From Mugil cephalus (taxonomy: Eukaryota > Chordata > Actinopteri > Mugiliformes > Mugilidae), in assembly GCF_022458985.1 (NCBI RefSeq), contig NC_061783.1:1270413-1334412 (forward strand): a DNA stretch of 64,000 nucleotides, read 5' to 3'. The position numbers were made by a program, and so were the translations under genes. Of this stretch, positions 11,799-23,650 are shown one piece after another; within the stretch, counting starts at the first letter, position 1, and the number at the start of each line of letters is the position of its first letter. Below the pieces are notes generated by a model. That model did not search any database. It saw nothing but the letters and a program-made list of their open reading frames with translations, and was not told the DNA's origin.

Positions 11799-13219
11799 GA
11801 ACACAGAGTGGTAGTAAAACCCAGTAAATCACATATAGCAAACAAGTACCCAACATGTAAAAAAAGAGATGCATTAAACAAGCAAGATACAAGCTATTTA
11901 CAAGTAAAATATATAATGTCAGGATGATATTGTACAAATCAAAGCTACTGGAAAATGATAACAGGCATATTGAGTTCTACAAGTCATCACCTGGTGACCA
12001 AGTCACAGGTCACCCGCCTGTCAAAAGGTGACCTTAACATCTCAACTGCACTTTTTTTTTTAATACTGTAAAGGAAATTAAAAGTTTTGCATTTGACTAC
12101 TGACTACCCAAGCTCCTACCTTATTTCCCAGCCCCCTCGCATCCATTTTATACCAACAATAACCCCGTGGAACGTTTCAGGTGGATCTCTGTGGATGATT
12201 ATCTCTGATTTTTCCTGTAACACATGGAAGGTTGCTGTGCTGCTCCGGAGCAAGCTAAAGAAAATCCCAGTGAGTTTAATCCTTTGTCTTATCAAAGAAC
12301 GTGTCTTCACATTATGGTGCTCCTACGGTGGAGTTCACAAGTGGCACGAACTCTACATTAAAACTTGAATCCTGTATGGGTTTTTATCAGGTACAGTCTG
12401 GTATTGTTGTATCTTTGGCATTAGTATGATGATGACATTTGAGATGGCGCAACTGATACAGGAAGTGTGCCACCCAGTCAAAACTGCATTTTCTGAGGGT
12501 CTGCCTAACACAATGCATAGTCTCATAACTACTCCTTCAGCCAAGATGAGACTTTGTGTAGTACCAAAACCTCCACCAAAAGAGAAGAATGTGAGAAAAG
12601 AGAACTCACATTGCTGCCGCTCGGTCAGAAGAGGCAAACACAAGCCAATCAGAGGCCTTTCATCTGCAGAAGTATGTTCACTCCAGCAGGTGGCAGAAAG
12701 GAATTACTTGGAACTGGTTTGAGTAGATTGTGTCCTTTCTGTACAGCTGAACGTAGCATCACCAAATGTTTTTTTTTCTACTCTGAGGATCTGAGAGGCC
12801 TTTCTGGTTCATACAATAAAAGCATCTGAGATACAGTATGGTGCAAGTGTGGTGGAGATTGTCTGAAAGATAGCCCTCTGAAGGTTTAAAGATTTAGAGT
12901 ATATTTTAATTACAATAGGGGACCACTACAACACCTCAACACATGAAGTGGCAAGGAGGATCTCAGAAGTACATCAGAGAAACATTTGTCTCTTATAGTG
13001 TTACCAAAGACAGAGTTTGTCATGCATTGGCTGGCTTCCCAAAGTTACACTTGACCACTAGGCATAAGTGTTCATGGAGATGACCATAACTGTACATTGC
13101 TAACTAAACCACATTCCTGTTACAAAATGTCACACAAAAATAGGAAAAGGCTTTGACACCAAACGTCTACACAGTGTCTCCTCTTACATCATCAGTAAAT
13201 CATCAGAAGGGTACAGTAA
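11799..13219. other. intergenic DNA, nothing recognised
   Basis: Several short open frames occur (for example 12353-12829, both strands), but none has a recognisable protein, splice pattern or compositional bias. No RNA gene was identified. Confidence 0.5.
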
Positions 13220-13621
13220 TTACCTCAACAAAAACACTATCTTTGTCATTAAAAATAACACCGCAAGTAAATAGCAACTTCCCTTCCACACAAGTCCATT
13301 GAGTGCTTCAAAAACTAATAAAAGAACTCTGAAATCAATATGAAAACGAACAGGCAGCCAGCGTAAGGATTTTAAAATAATGTGTGCACTACTTCTGGTC
13401 TGAGTGAGAACTTGTGCTGTTGACTTTTGAATCAGTTGCAGCTTGTTAATTGTATTCTTGGGTAGATCAGAAAGGAGAGCACTGCAGTAGTCTAGCCTGC
13501 TAGTTAGAAAAGCGTGCATTAGTCTCTCTGCGTTGCTCAGGGAGAGGTATCTAACCCTAGTGCCAGGTGGGTAGGCAACCTGTAGCAGCTCCATGAATGG
13601 GTTCATCTGAGGCACAAACAT
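13220..13621 (-). mobile_element. non-LTR retrotransposon fragment, reverse-transcriptase C-terminal region
   Basis: The minus-strand frame contains NAERLMHAFLTSRLDYCSAL, then LPKNTINKLQLIQKSTAQVL, then LRWLPVRFHIDFRVLLLVF. This block order is typical of the end of LINE (L2/CR1/Rex1-type) reverse transcriptases in fish. It is 5'-truncated and has no start of its own. Confidence 0.82.
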
Positions 13622-13734
13622 ACTTTATTCCAAGATGGGACTAGCCTGACATAGGCAGACTCAAATCTTATGAGAATATGAATCTGATAACTCTACATTT
13701 GTATTTCATTTAGAGTTGTGTTTCAACCTATACA

Positions 13735-13956
13735 GAAAGAGTGTGTGGAAAAATGCTGTCAAATAAGAATGATTTCAAAAATATAAATAAAGATTGATCA
13801 ATTTACTAAATGCAAAGTGAGCAAACAAAATAAATATCTTTATCACATCTATATTTGGTGTTATTACCCTTTGCCTTCAGACCAACATCAATCCTTATAG
13901 GTACACTTGCACAAAGTGTTTTTTGTAGGATCATATACGCAAGGTTCCTGGCTTTC
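13735..13956. mobile_element. Tc1-like transposon end, truncated next to the LTR element
   Basis: 'aaaaatgctgtcaaataaga', 'aaaatgcaaagtgagcaaac', then 'accctttgccttcagacc' and 'taggtacacttgcacaaagt' match, in order, the end of a common fish Tc1-like element as remembered. It stops where the 5' LTR begins at 13957, and no continuation was found after the 3' LTR. Assignment is by recall. Confidence 0.5.
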
Positions 13957-14309
13957 TGATGTTTATTTGACTGGTAAACAAACTGTCCTGTAGTGTTTCT
14001 TTTGTTGTTAGTTAATGTGTTAGTGTTTTATGCTATTCCCTCTGTGTGTACTTGGACTGATCGGCCACTATATAAGTCCCCTTTGTTCTCTATTTGTTAG
14101 ATCAGTTGTGTTTTGTTTGGTCAGTTGATTTGCCAGGTTGCTTTAGCATTATAGCCTGAGTTCAGTTTTGTTCATTTGACCTCTTTTATGGTACCACAAT
14201 TAATTGCTTGTTTTTGTAAATTGTTTTCCTCATTTTTGGGGGCAAATAAAACACGTATTTTTCAAAATCAGCCTGTGACTCCTCCAACTGTGCAACTCGG
14301 TCCCTCACA
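13957..14309 (+). repeat. 5' LTR of the Ty3/gypsy element
   Basis: 353 bp, TG...CA. It contains 'ttgactggtaaacaaa', 'gatcggccactatataag' (a TATA-like box) and 'aattgcttgtttttgtaaat', all found with changes in the 3' LTR. A 'TGGTGGCAGTGGTGGGAT' run just after it (14312-14329) is a candidate primer-binding site. Confidence 0.85.
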
Positions 14310-16691
14310 TATGGTGGCAGTGGTGGGATCAGCTGGTGGAGGTTGCAGGTTTTTCTTTTCACCCATGTTTTCTCCTTCCAATTCCCTCTAAACTTTTTGA
14401 ACCATGCAACAAGGAGGTCGACATAGAAAAGGAAACAGGGCTGAGGCCAGAGTAGCTGAGGACCAAGCAGATAATGAAGAGGAAATGGAGGCTAGAGCTC
14501 TATAAACGGCAGGAAACAATGAAGACGAAGACAGCAGGGAGTCAGACTAAAAGAAGAGTCAACCCAGAAAAAACATCGCTTCAAGGATCTACAACATCAG
14601 TTACAGCTTCTGCAGTTGGAAGTGCAGGCCCGCATGTCCCCTGTCCCTGAGCTCACTTCAGATCCAACAGATCCAGACCATCTGGAGACTCCTGATTTGG
14701 GAAAACACCATCCACAGGCCCATGCTACATCTCCACCACAATACTGCTGTGCAGCTGATATTCCCTCAGGTTAGTCTCGATTCTCTCATGAGCCTAGGCT
14801 GGAAAAATTAAGTAGTGATGATGCAGGTGCTCGTTGGTGGCCAATATCAAACTGGGGTTTTTTGCCTCATTCCTTTGCTGACTGGTCAGGCTAGAGGTGC
14901 CTATGTTCCTATGGATAGTGAGGATTCACTTGAATATGAAAATGTAAAGGCTGCCATATTGGAAAAATATGACATTAACCCAGAGACTTACAGGCAGAGA
15001 TTCCGCTCAATAGATGTCTGGCGTGTGAGGCTCTACAGTATGTGAGGCTGAAACAGTTGTATGGGAAGCAACCTAAAGGTAAAACCGTGTATGAAATTGG
15101 AGAAATTTCACCATGGAACAGTATTTGCGGATGTTATCCCCCTGAGCTTCAGGTGTGGACAAAGGAGCATAGCCCGAAATCAGCTGCTGAAGCTGCCACA
15201 TTTGCTGATGTATTTGTGGCCCCCCCGAAAGAAGAGCCCTGTGATAGGCTGTCCAGGATGTACCCCGTCTCTTGCCCGATGCTAGCTGGGATAGGCTCCA
15301 GCAACCCCCCACGACCCTACTGAAGGATTAAGCGGTACGGAATATGAGATGACATGAGGCTGTTAAGGACGTCCGGAGGCCACTACCTTCTCAGAACCAC
15401 CAGAGGTCAGCAATGGGTGTGGGTAAGCCTCCTGCAAAGGAAAACCAGCAAGCAAATGCATCATTAAAATCTATTAAAGCACCTATTTGTTACCTCTGTG
15501 GTCAAGAAGGTCACACCAAGCCCATATGTCCTAAAAATCCAGCCACATAAATGTGTTTTGTTCCTCGCCAATGCATTGACTTTAAACCAGAGAGCAAACA
15601 GTCAATGGAGATAACTTCAGTAAAGATTAATGGAAAGTAAATCAGAGCCCAAATAGACACAGGCAGTACCCAGACCATTCCGATCTGCTGTGTACATGGT
15701 GACGAGAAACCTTACCCCACTTCTGACCTCTATATTGAAGTGCAAGGGCAGCCTTATTTGTTGAATGTTGGGGTTACTGACAATTTCCCTTTCCCAGTAG
15801 TTTTGAGTGATGATCTGCCAGTTCTTTATAATTTGCTGAACCCAGCACAAAGCTGCAATGTGGTTGTAACGAGAACCCAGTCTAAACAGTTAGATGACGA
15901 TTCTCAAACTCTCAGTGCTTTGCCGTTCTATGATACAGAGCTAGAGACACAGCCCGGGAAGTCTCGGAAGCCCTGTTGGCCCTGTAGAAAAAAGCAAGAC
16001 AGTAAATTCCTATATGTTGGTTATCACCCATGAGATTTTGACTGACCAGGCTACTAACTTTTTGTCTGTATTGTTGAAGTAGGTTTACAAGTTATTGGGT
16101 GTCAGGAGCATACGAACCACCTCCTACCATCCTCAAACAGATGGACTGACAGAGCGCTTCAATCAGCTCCAGGCCTCGACTGGTTTCTCCCCCTTTGAGC
16201 TCCTTTATGGTCGTGATGTGAGAGGCCCTCTGACCTTATTAAGGGAGACATGGGAGGGGGATCAGGGAAGGGAGGAGCCTGTTAATGTAATTTCTTATGT
16301 TATTCAGATGAGGGAGAAACTGCAGAGGATGGGTGAACTGGCTCAGTCACAAAAGGCAGAGGCACAGCAGCCCTACAGCTACAACAGAGTTAGTAACCCC
16401 TGTGCATTGACACACTTTAGTTCTGAGATTTGTGACACTTTTACATTCATATTGCACATATACAGACACTTAAATGATCATGCATTTTGTAGTTCATGCA
16501 GCATATCTAAGATTTATTTACTATTTGTTGAAAATACATTACTTCTTTTTGTAAGTGCACACATTTGGTTAACTTTTGTATATAGCAAGAGCCTGCTACA
16601 ACAGGGGGGATTGGGGTTATTTATTTAGTTTAACTATTTTGTGTATTTCATTAGGTGTAAATTTGTTGTTTGAATATTTTGGGGTTTAATA

Positions 16692-17044
16692 TGATGTTGA
16701 TTTGACTGGTAAACAAAAGTCCTGTGGTGTTTCTTTGTGTGTACTTGGCATGATCAGCCACTATAGAAGTCCCCTTGGATCTCTATTTGTTAAGTCATTT
16801 GTGTTTTATTAGGTATAGCTAGATGATACTGGGAATTTTGGTATCGTTCCGATTCCAAGTAGGTTAGTTTGTTTGCTTCTGCATTATAGTCTGAGTTCGA
16901 TTTTGTTTATTTGACCTGTTTTATGGGCCAAGAATTAATTGCTTGTTTTTGTAAATTGTTTTCCTCATTTTTTTGGGTAAATAAAACCTGTATTTTTCAA
17001 AATCCGCCTGCGGCTCCTCTTGCTTTGCAGCTCGGTCCCTCACA
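16692..17044 (+). repeat. 3' LTR of the Ty3/gypsy element
   Basis: It has the same outer ends and block order as the 5' LTR but many substitutions, plus an insertion around 16810-16865 and compensating losses. The visible divergence means the insertion is old. Confidence 0.85.
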
Positions 17045-17952
17045 ATACTTCTGAATATTTAAGACACTGAAGCTCATCTTAGCTGCTGTAACTATTCTAC
17101 GTTCCCATGTCCGTTTAATGTAAAAGTTGACTACTTTTAAGGGAGTATATGTTGAGTCCACTCTCAACATATCAGGCCCAAAATGTGGACATCAGAAATG
17201 GTTATTATTACTAATGGTTAATGGTTTTTATCACTGACTCTCACCATTTCTGCACATGAACGCCTAAAACTACATCATTCTTTAAACATCACTAGGCTGG
17301 ATCTTTTTTCTCCCCTTCAGATTAAAATATGTATAAATATGCAGGAAGCAGACTCTAGATACTGTGATGTACTCACGCTGTGGAAACAAAGATAACCTGT
17401 CCTGCACACATTGCAGCTGAAAGAGGTTAAAAAGGAGGAAACAGCCAACTTCTGTTTTGTAAAATGCACCGCCCCTGTGTTTTAATGCGCAAAGTTTGCT
17501 ATTGAATAAAGATTCGACTTGGCCACAACAAAAGTATCACAATGTCTCTTTCACAGATCGTATCTGATCGGTCCACTGGAGGTCACACTGGAACAGCATC
17601 ACAGGGTTATCCATTAATTCAAGGCTGAGCACACCCATTCTAAACAGCAGGGAGGTTTGGCCACTAAATCACTGTACTGGTCCTGGTCACACAGACTCTC
17701 TTTGAACACTAATAAAATTTATATCCCTGACTCAAAACTGAAACTGTCGGGGCATAAAAAGACAACACACTTCAGAGAGTCAGAGAGAGAGAGGAGTGCT
17801 GGACATCACTTGGACCAAACAACTTGAGATAGTATTGATTTTGCTGAACCAGGTGGCCAAATCTGGATTAAATATTTCTGATTGATACTAAGTACGATTA
17901 AGACGGCTGCATATTTGTAAGATCTGTGTTAAGCCTTTTTTGCCAGCTAAGG
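17045..17952 (+). promoter_or_regulatory. upstream region of slc6a18
   Basis: It holds a TATA-like 'cataaaaag' at about 17753-17761, about 190 bases before the start codon, and an HNF1-like GTTATCCATTAAT at 17606-17618. 'tttttgccag' just before the ATG could be an acceptor for a short 5'-UTR intron. All of this is motif-level inference. Confidence 0.35.
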
Positions 17953-20900
17953 ATGGGGACAACAAAAGACTCAGAGGTGGAGGAGAGACCCAAATGGGAC
18001 AACAAGGTTCAATACCTGCTGACATGTATTGGCTTTGCAGTAGGACTTGGAAATGTGTGGCGGTTTCCCTACTTGTGCCAAATCTACGGAGGAGGTGAGA
18101 TTAAACTACATTCTCACTTTACACCATAGCCCAATGCTTACAGGAATAGATGTTATGTACTGTATCACACCAAGATTAATTTAAAGTTTAGAAAGTCATT
18201 TCTAAGTCAAGTTGACTGATTGACTGATCACTGGGTGCATCTAATTTCTCTGTTTACTTCTCCATTGTTCCCAGCAATGTATGTCTAGTCACAGAATCCT
18301 ACAGAAACCAGGTCAGGGCTAAGTTGTGTAAACAGACAATTCCTGAAAGAGGGTAGAATGGATACTATCAGCTTCACATACTGACTGGACTCACTTCAAA
18401 CTGAGTCACAGTTGATTTTGGTTGCTTTGGTCATAAATCTGTGCACTGATAGTTTTTATTACAAACCATGCTCATGTTTGTGGCCACCAATATTTTTTTG
18501 TCATGCTGCGCTATAGCTGCTATATCACTTACTGATGCTGAAGTAAGAGAATAACTACTTCTATTACAATGAGATGTATATTATGGTGACTATTGATCGA
18601 AAAACATATTAAAATTCTCTGCACATTACAGTATAATCTAACATTGATCCCTTACTGTGCTGTGAATGTTTACTCCAGGTGCATTCCTTATCCCCTACCT
18701 GGTCGCCTTGGTGTTTGAGGGAATCCCCCTGCTCTACCTGGAGCTGGCTATAGGACAAAGGCTCCGCATGGGCAGCACTGGTGTCTGGAACTCCATCTCC
18801 CCACTGCTGGGTGGAGTTGGTGGGTAACCTAAAATGATTAGTAGAATTTCTTCCCATTTTTGTTATTCATGGAAGTATATCTGTTGAGTTTTTAGCTTAT
18901 TTTAACAAAATATTTCTTCATAGACAATTATTATTTAATGTACTGACATACATCCTTTTTTTTTAACCCCCCAAAACAACAAAATAAATAAATAAATAGC
19001 AGACAGGTTCCATGATGTGTTTGGAGAATTATATTGTTGGAATTGGGTTTCAATTTCTAATCACAATCAAGAGGGAAAAAATGCTTTCTCTAGAAGTATA
19101 TGAAATAAGATGCAAATACACATTTTTTTTCCAAAGTGAGTTTACAAAAAATGAAACAGAAGGAAATAATTTTCTGAAAAATAATTTACTTAGGCAAACA
19201 GCCAAAGTAAATCACTGTGTATTTCTCATTGTTTTGTGGCATGGAACATTTACTTAGAAATGATTAATTTCCTGTCTGTAGGTATCGCCTCCATGGCGGT
19301 ATCTTTCCTGGTGGGCATTTTCTACAACACCATCCTGGCCTGGGTGCTCTGGTACTTCTTTCACTCTTTCCAAAACCCCCTCCCATGGAGTCAATGCCCA
19401 CTCAATGATAACCGAACAGGTGAGAACAATACTCACCTCTGTTATTCTTGCTTCTGCTGATAGATTAATGTTCATAGTCTGTGTCAATGTAAATGCAAAT
19501 ACATATATTCATATATGGCATATTCTCAAAGAATATACTTCATCTTCAACCTTTGATCCCTTAACTCCAGTTCATCCAGCCGTATTTACGATTACCTAGA
19601 GTTGTTCCTGAAATACAACTTTTACGAGACATTTACATACCTGAAGTCAGACACACAAGGCATTTCAGGATTTAATATGTAAAGGTACAGATTGCTTTAT
19701 TGCACAGGAAAATTACACCATATTGTATAATAAAAACAGAATATTTTGCTTTCAAGGTAAGTGTTCATGACAGTAGAATATTTAACAATGGTCAAAGAGC
19801 AGATATTGTTTTGATCATGTAACATCAAAAAACATTTCCGGTTGAGATGACAGCTGCATGAACACATATTTTAAAATAATTACAGACATGAGCAAAATCC
19901 CTGATGATTGTTTTTTAATCCCCTTTCACTTGTGTGTGTGTGCGTGTCCATATAGGCTTTAATGTGGAATGCGAGAAGAGCACACCGTCTAATTACTTCT
20001 GGTATCGTGAGACCCTGAACATCACACCTGACATAGAGACCAGTGGCTCCCTGCAGTGGTGGATGGTCATCTGCCTGGCCTCTGCGTGGTGTGTCGTCTA
20101 CATCTGCTTCATCAAAGGCATCGAGTCTGTGGGAAAGGTCCGTGAGCCTGGTGAAAAATATAACAGCTCGTCTTTCAAAATCAGTCACTGCATCTTGTAA
20201 AGTTTCCTTTATTTGACCTACTCAGGCTGTATACGTGACAGCGACCTTTCCTTACCTGGTGCTGACTATATTCCTAATCCGTGCCCTCACTCTGCCTGGA
20301 GCTACTGATGGACTGGCGTACCTCTTCACACCTAATGTAAGTTGGGGAAGGTTTGTGGTTTGGATGTCAGTCACATCCAATTGTCTAACTTGTTATTTTT
20401 GTGTCTGTTACAGTGGGAGACACTGAAAAACCCACAGGTGTGGCTGGACGCCGCCACCCAGATCTTTTTCTCTCTTTCTGTGGCATTTGGAGGTCTCATA
20501 GCTTTCTCCAGTTATAACGCAGAGAGGTATGGACTAAAGCTCCATTATCCACCAAGGTAAAGTCACACTCATCACAAAATTTTCTCTTATTTTTTTATTT
20601 TCTCTTTTAGAAACAACTGTGAGAGAGATGCTGTTCTTGTAGCGGTTATAAACAGTGCTACATCTCTCTACGCCTCCATTCCCATTTTCTCTATCCTGGG
20701 GTTTAAAGCTACCACCGCCTACAACTCCTGTCTAAAACAGTACGTACATAGAATCTAAAATTTCTTTGCTCATTGCCCTCTGATGAAGTAAAATCCTGAG
20801 AAATGATTTCTTGATTCTCATCTGCAGAAACATCCTGTCTCTGACCAACCACTTTGAGTTTTCAGACCAGAATATAACTCTGGAGAACTACAATGAGTGG

Positions 20901-22821
20901 TTTAATTATCTTAATCAGACATCTCCAGCTGACATCTCCAGTTTGGACCTGAATGAGTGCAATCTACAAACTTTCCTTGGCCAGGTATTTTAATTTTCAA
21001 AAGACATCACATATTTTACATTGCATCAGTTTGGGCTTTCATTTCTATAACCTCTCCTATATTCGTTGTTGTATTCTGCCCACACATTGCCCATATTTTT
21101 CCCATGTACAATACAACATATACTGTCATGTCTTTTGTCCTCCTCCTGCAGAGTGCTTCGGGTACTGGCCTGGCTTTTATTGTGTTCACCGAAGCAGTTA
21201 TAGAGATGCCAGGCTCACAGGTATGGGCCATACTGTTCTTCGTCATGCTCTTCAGCTTAGGTCTCTCCTCCATGTTTGGGAACATAGAGGGTGTTCTAAC
21301 GCCCATCAAAGACCTCAAAGTGCTGCCCAGCTGGATCTCCAACGAAGTCCTAACAGGTACTTCACATCAGATTAAGCTGTTAAATTCTTTTGTTTCTTCG
21401 AATTTCCTAACTGAAAAAAAAATGTGTTCTCACTTCCTCAGGTATCATTTGCTTGATATCCTTTTTGTTCGGCCTTATATTCACCATGGGTTCGGGCAAC
21501 TATTGGGTAGAGGTCTTTAACAGCTATGTGGGCTCTGTACCTCTGCTCATCATCGCCTTCTTTGAGATCATTGGAGTCGTTTATGTCCGTGGAATGAAAA
21601 AGTAACATTTCTCAACTTCTTTGATTCAACTTTGTAGCATTTTGAGATTCATGTCGAGGTTTATGTTTTCTCCTGTCTTCTGTGTCCTCCGGCAGTTTCA
21701 GTGAAGACATCTATTTTATGACTGGAAGGAAGCCCAACATCTTCTGGAAGGCATGCTGGTTGGTGATCAGTCCTGTAATGCTCCTGGTGGTGCTGGTTGC
21801 CTACGTGATCATTCAGGCACAATCTCACCCCATGTATCAAGCATGGAACCAAGCTTATGTAAGCAGTCAAGAACTGAACACAGTATATTGACACAGTATA
21901 TACAGAAAACTGGATACAGTATACGTACATTCGTAAGAATATGCCAATACTGTATCTAGTCAGGAATTTAATTGAATGGTAACATACCATCAATACACAT
22001 TACTGTATTGAGGGTATGAACAACAAAGATCCCCATTTCCCTTAAAAATTATACTATATATTCAACAAACAATGTAAATCAATGTAAGCTTGCCATACTG
22101 TATGTTAAAAACATTAACCTATGCATTAACATCAGCTAGCATTGGAAGCAGGTGAGGTAGAGCTCTGTCAAAGACAGAAAACCAGAATCTCAAATTTTAC
22201 AATAAACATATTGTGTTACACAACCTGAAGATTAAATACTCACTGTTTTACAAGGAATCACTTACTAGAAAATATTTCTTGTATGGACCTGATAACCTGT
22301 ACATGAGTAAAGATAAGCTAATCGCTGACTCGCTGAAGCTTCCAGTTAGGTGCACAGGGTAGTAATGTAGATGTTTTCTCTAACTTAAAAAAAGTTTAAG
22401 CTAAATGAAATGCTAGCTGTCTGTAGCTTAATATACACTGCTGTTAATACTGTAAATCTTTCCATCCATGAGAAAAGATTTATGTTCTTGCTTGTACGGC
22501 ACAGTGTTGGCATGAAATAAAATTAGCTTTTAAAACACTACTCTTACCTTAATTTACAAATAAACAAATGTCTTTATTTCTCCACATTTTGACACTTGTG
22601 TCTTTCTCTAGGACAAATTCCCCCAAAGTGAAAAAAAGCCATATCCAGACTGGGTGTTTGCCATCATCATCCTCCTGTCTGTGGTGCCTGTGATTTCTAT
22701 CCCTCTGGTCGCTCTCTACAGACTGATCTGCTGTAGAAGCAAAGGGTCATCCTCTAATGTCAACTTAAATCCCTACTCCAATGGAGCCTTTGAGATTGAG
22801 GAACAACCTACGAGGGCTTGA
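17953..22821 (+). CDS. slc6a18: SLC6A18-like (B0AT3/XT2) neutral amino acid transporter, 12 coding exons
   Basis: Exons: 17953-18094, 18679-18819, 19282-19419, 19956-20137, 20226-20336, 20414-20526, 20611-20739, 20828-20984, 21152-21356, 21442-21601, 21696-21858, 22612-22821. All phases join, giving 616 aa. Features are a short N-terminus ([18 protein letters not shown]), TM1 [10 protein letters not shown] (31-40), NRT at 138-140, TM6 [23 protein letters not shown], and [15 protein letters not shown]. The last two blocks, the short N-terminus and the position beside tert fit SLC6A18 rather than SLC6A19. By family it is a Na+-coupled neutral (glycine/alanine-preferring in mammals) carrier of renal brush border. 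A GTG at 17926 is in frame upstream, but the ATG at 17953 matches family length. Exons 2-11 have exactly the same lengths as in slc6a19. Confidence 0.9.
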
Positions 22822-23650
22822 GGAATGTGGCAAGTGACAAACAGAACAAGACGCTGTGATGGGTTTCACCACTTTGTTCAACAGCGAACATACAATCAGT
22901 CACCGTTTCATATTGATTCTAATGTTTACACTGTGAGAATTTAGAACCTGACTTCACATAAGACAACTCCTGTTTGTTTTCCTCAAAAACAAAACTGGAT
23001 TTATTTAGAAGTAAAAATTTTTCCTTGTGAATAACAAAATATACCACATCATACTGAAACACTATGATTCCACATTTGCAAACCTGTACATTTCCACATA
23101 AACACACCTTATTATAAATCAAAAAACGTCACTAAAAGACACGTTAAGCTTTCTGGACGACTTTTAAAAGATTATCACTGGTGTAACATAACTACAAATG
23201 CATCACCCTGTACAAAAATGATTTGACTACACTTCAGCAGGGTGATGATGTATTTAGTTACACATGAATTATTTTCCAAGTGAAAACTGAACTACCAAAT
23301 TAATATCCATAAAGATTGCACCAACTGAAGCACAGTAGCTGGATAATTTTCAGTTATCCATCTTTATGGATCTGGTTCTTGTTTTCTAGGGTAGTGTTCT
23401 GATTGACATTTGTCATTTTTCACTCTGAGATAGATGCTTTGCCACACAGACAAATCCAAATGACTGATTTCAACACACAGCTCATCTCTGAGAAGCGCCT
23501 ACATCCCATTTTTAGAGACCATAACTTACAACATTGATATTTCAGGGAAGCTGGACTAAACAGAGAAAACTAAACAGAGAACATTCTCATACCTTTCTGC
23601 TCCAGCTACATTTCTGGTGTTGGAAACTGTTACTAGGACTAGTTTGCAGT
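22822..23650. other. shared 3' region between slc6a18 and tert
   Basis: This is non-coding DNA between two convergent genes. No plus-strand AATAAA was found here. TTTATT at 23000-23005 reads AATAAA on the minus strand and could end tert. CATAAA and TATAAA variants also occur. Confidence 0.5.
23000..23005 (-). terminator. candidate poly(A) signal of tert
   Basis: AATAAA on the minus strand, about 646 bases after the tert stop. It is the only canonical hexamer on that strand between the tert stop and the slc6a18 stop. Confidence 0.4.

Larger units (their letters stand above)
13957..17044 (+). mobile_element. Ty3/gypsy LTR retrotransposon, internally deleted and inactive
   Basis: Two long terminal repeats (13957-14309 and 16692-17044) share start (TGATGTT), end (TCCCTCACA) and many internal blocks. 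Between them, on the plus strand, are a gag-like region near 14800-15030 with a SCAN-like segment (NVKAAILEKYDINPETYRQR), a zinc knuckle near 15487-15530 (CYLCGQEGHTKPIC, the CX2CX4HX4C pattern), a protease-like AQIDTGST near 15650, and the end of an integrase near 16030-16370 (TSYHPQTDGLTERFNQ, ASTGFSPFELLYGRDVRGPL). Reverse transcriptase and RNase H are absent and the frames are broken, so it cannot be autonomous. The 5-bp flanks do not form an obvious target duplication. Confidence 0.9.

Noticed and set aside
17926..17952. GTG 27 bases upstream and in frame with slc6a18
   Set aside because: Vertebrate genes rarely start at GTG, and the ATG at 17953 matches the N-terminal length of the family.
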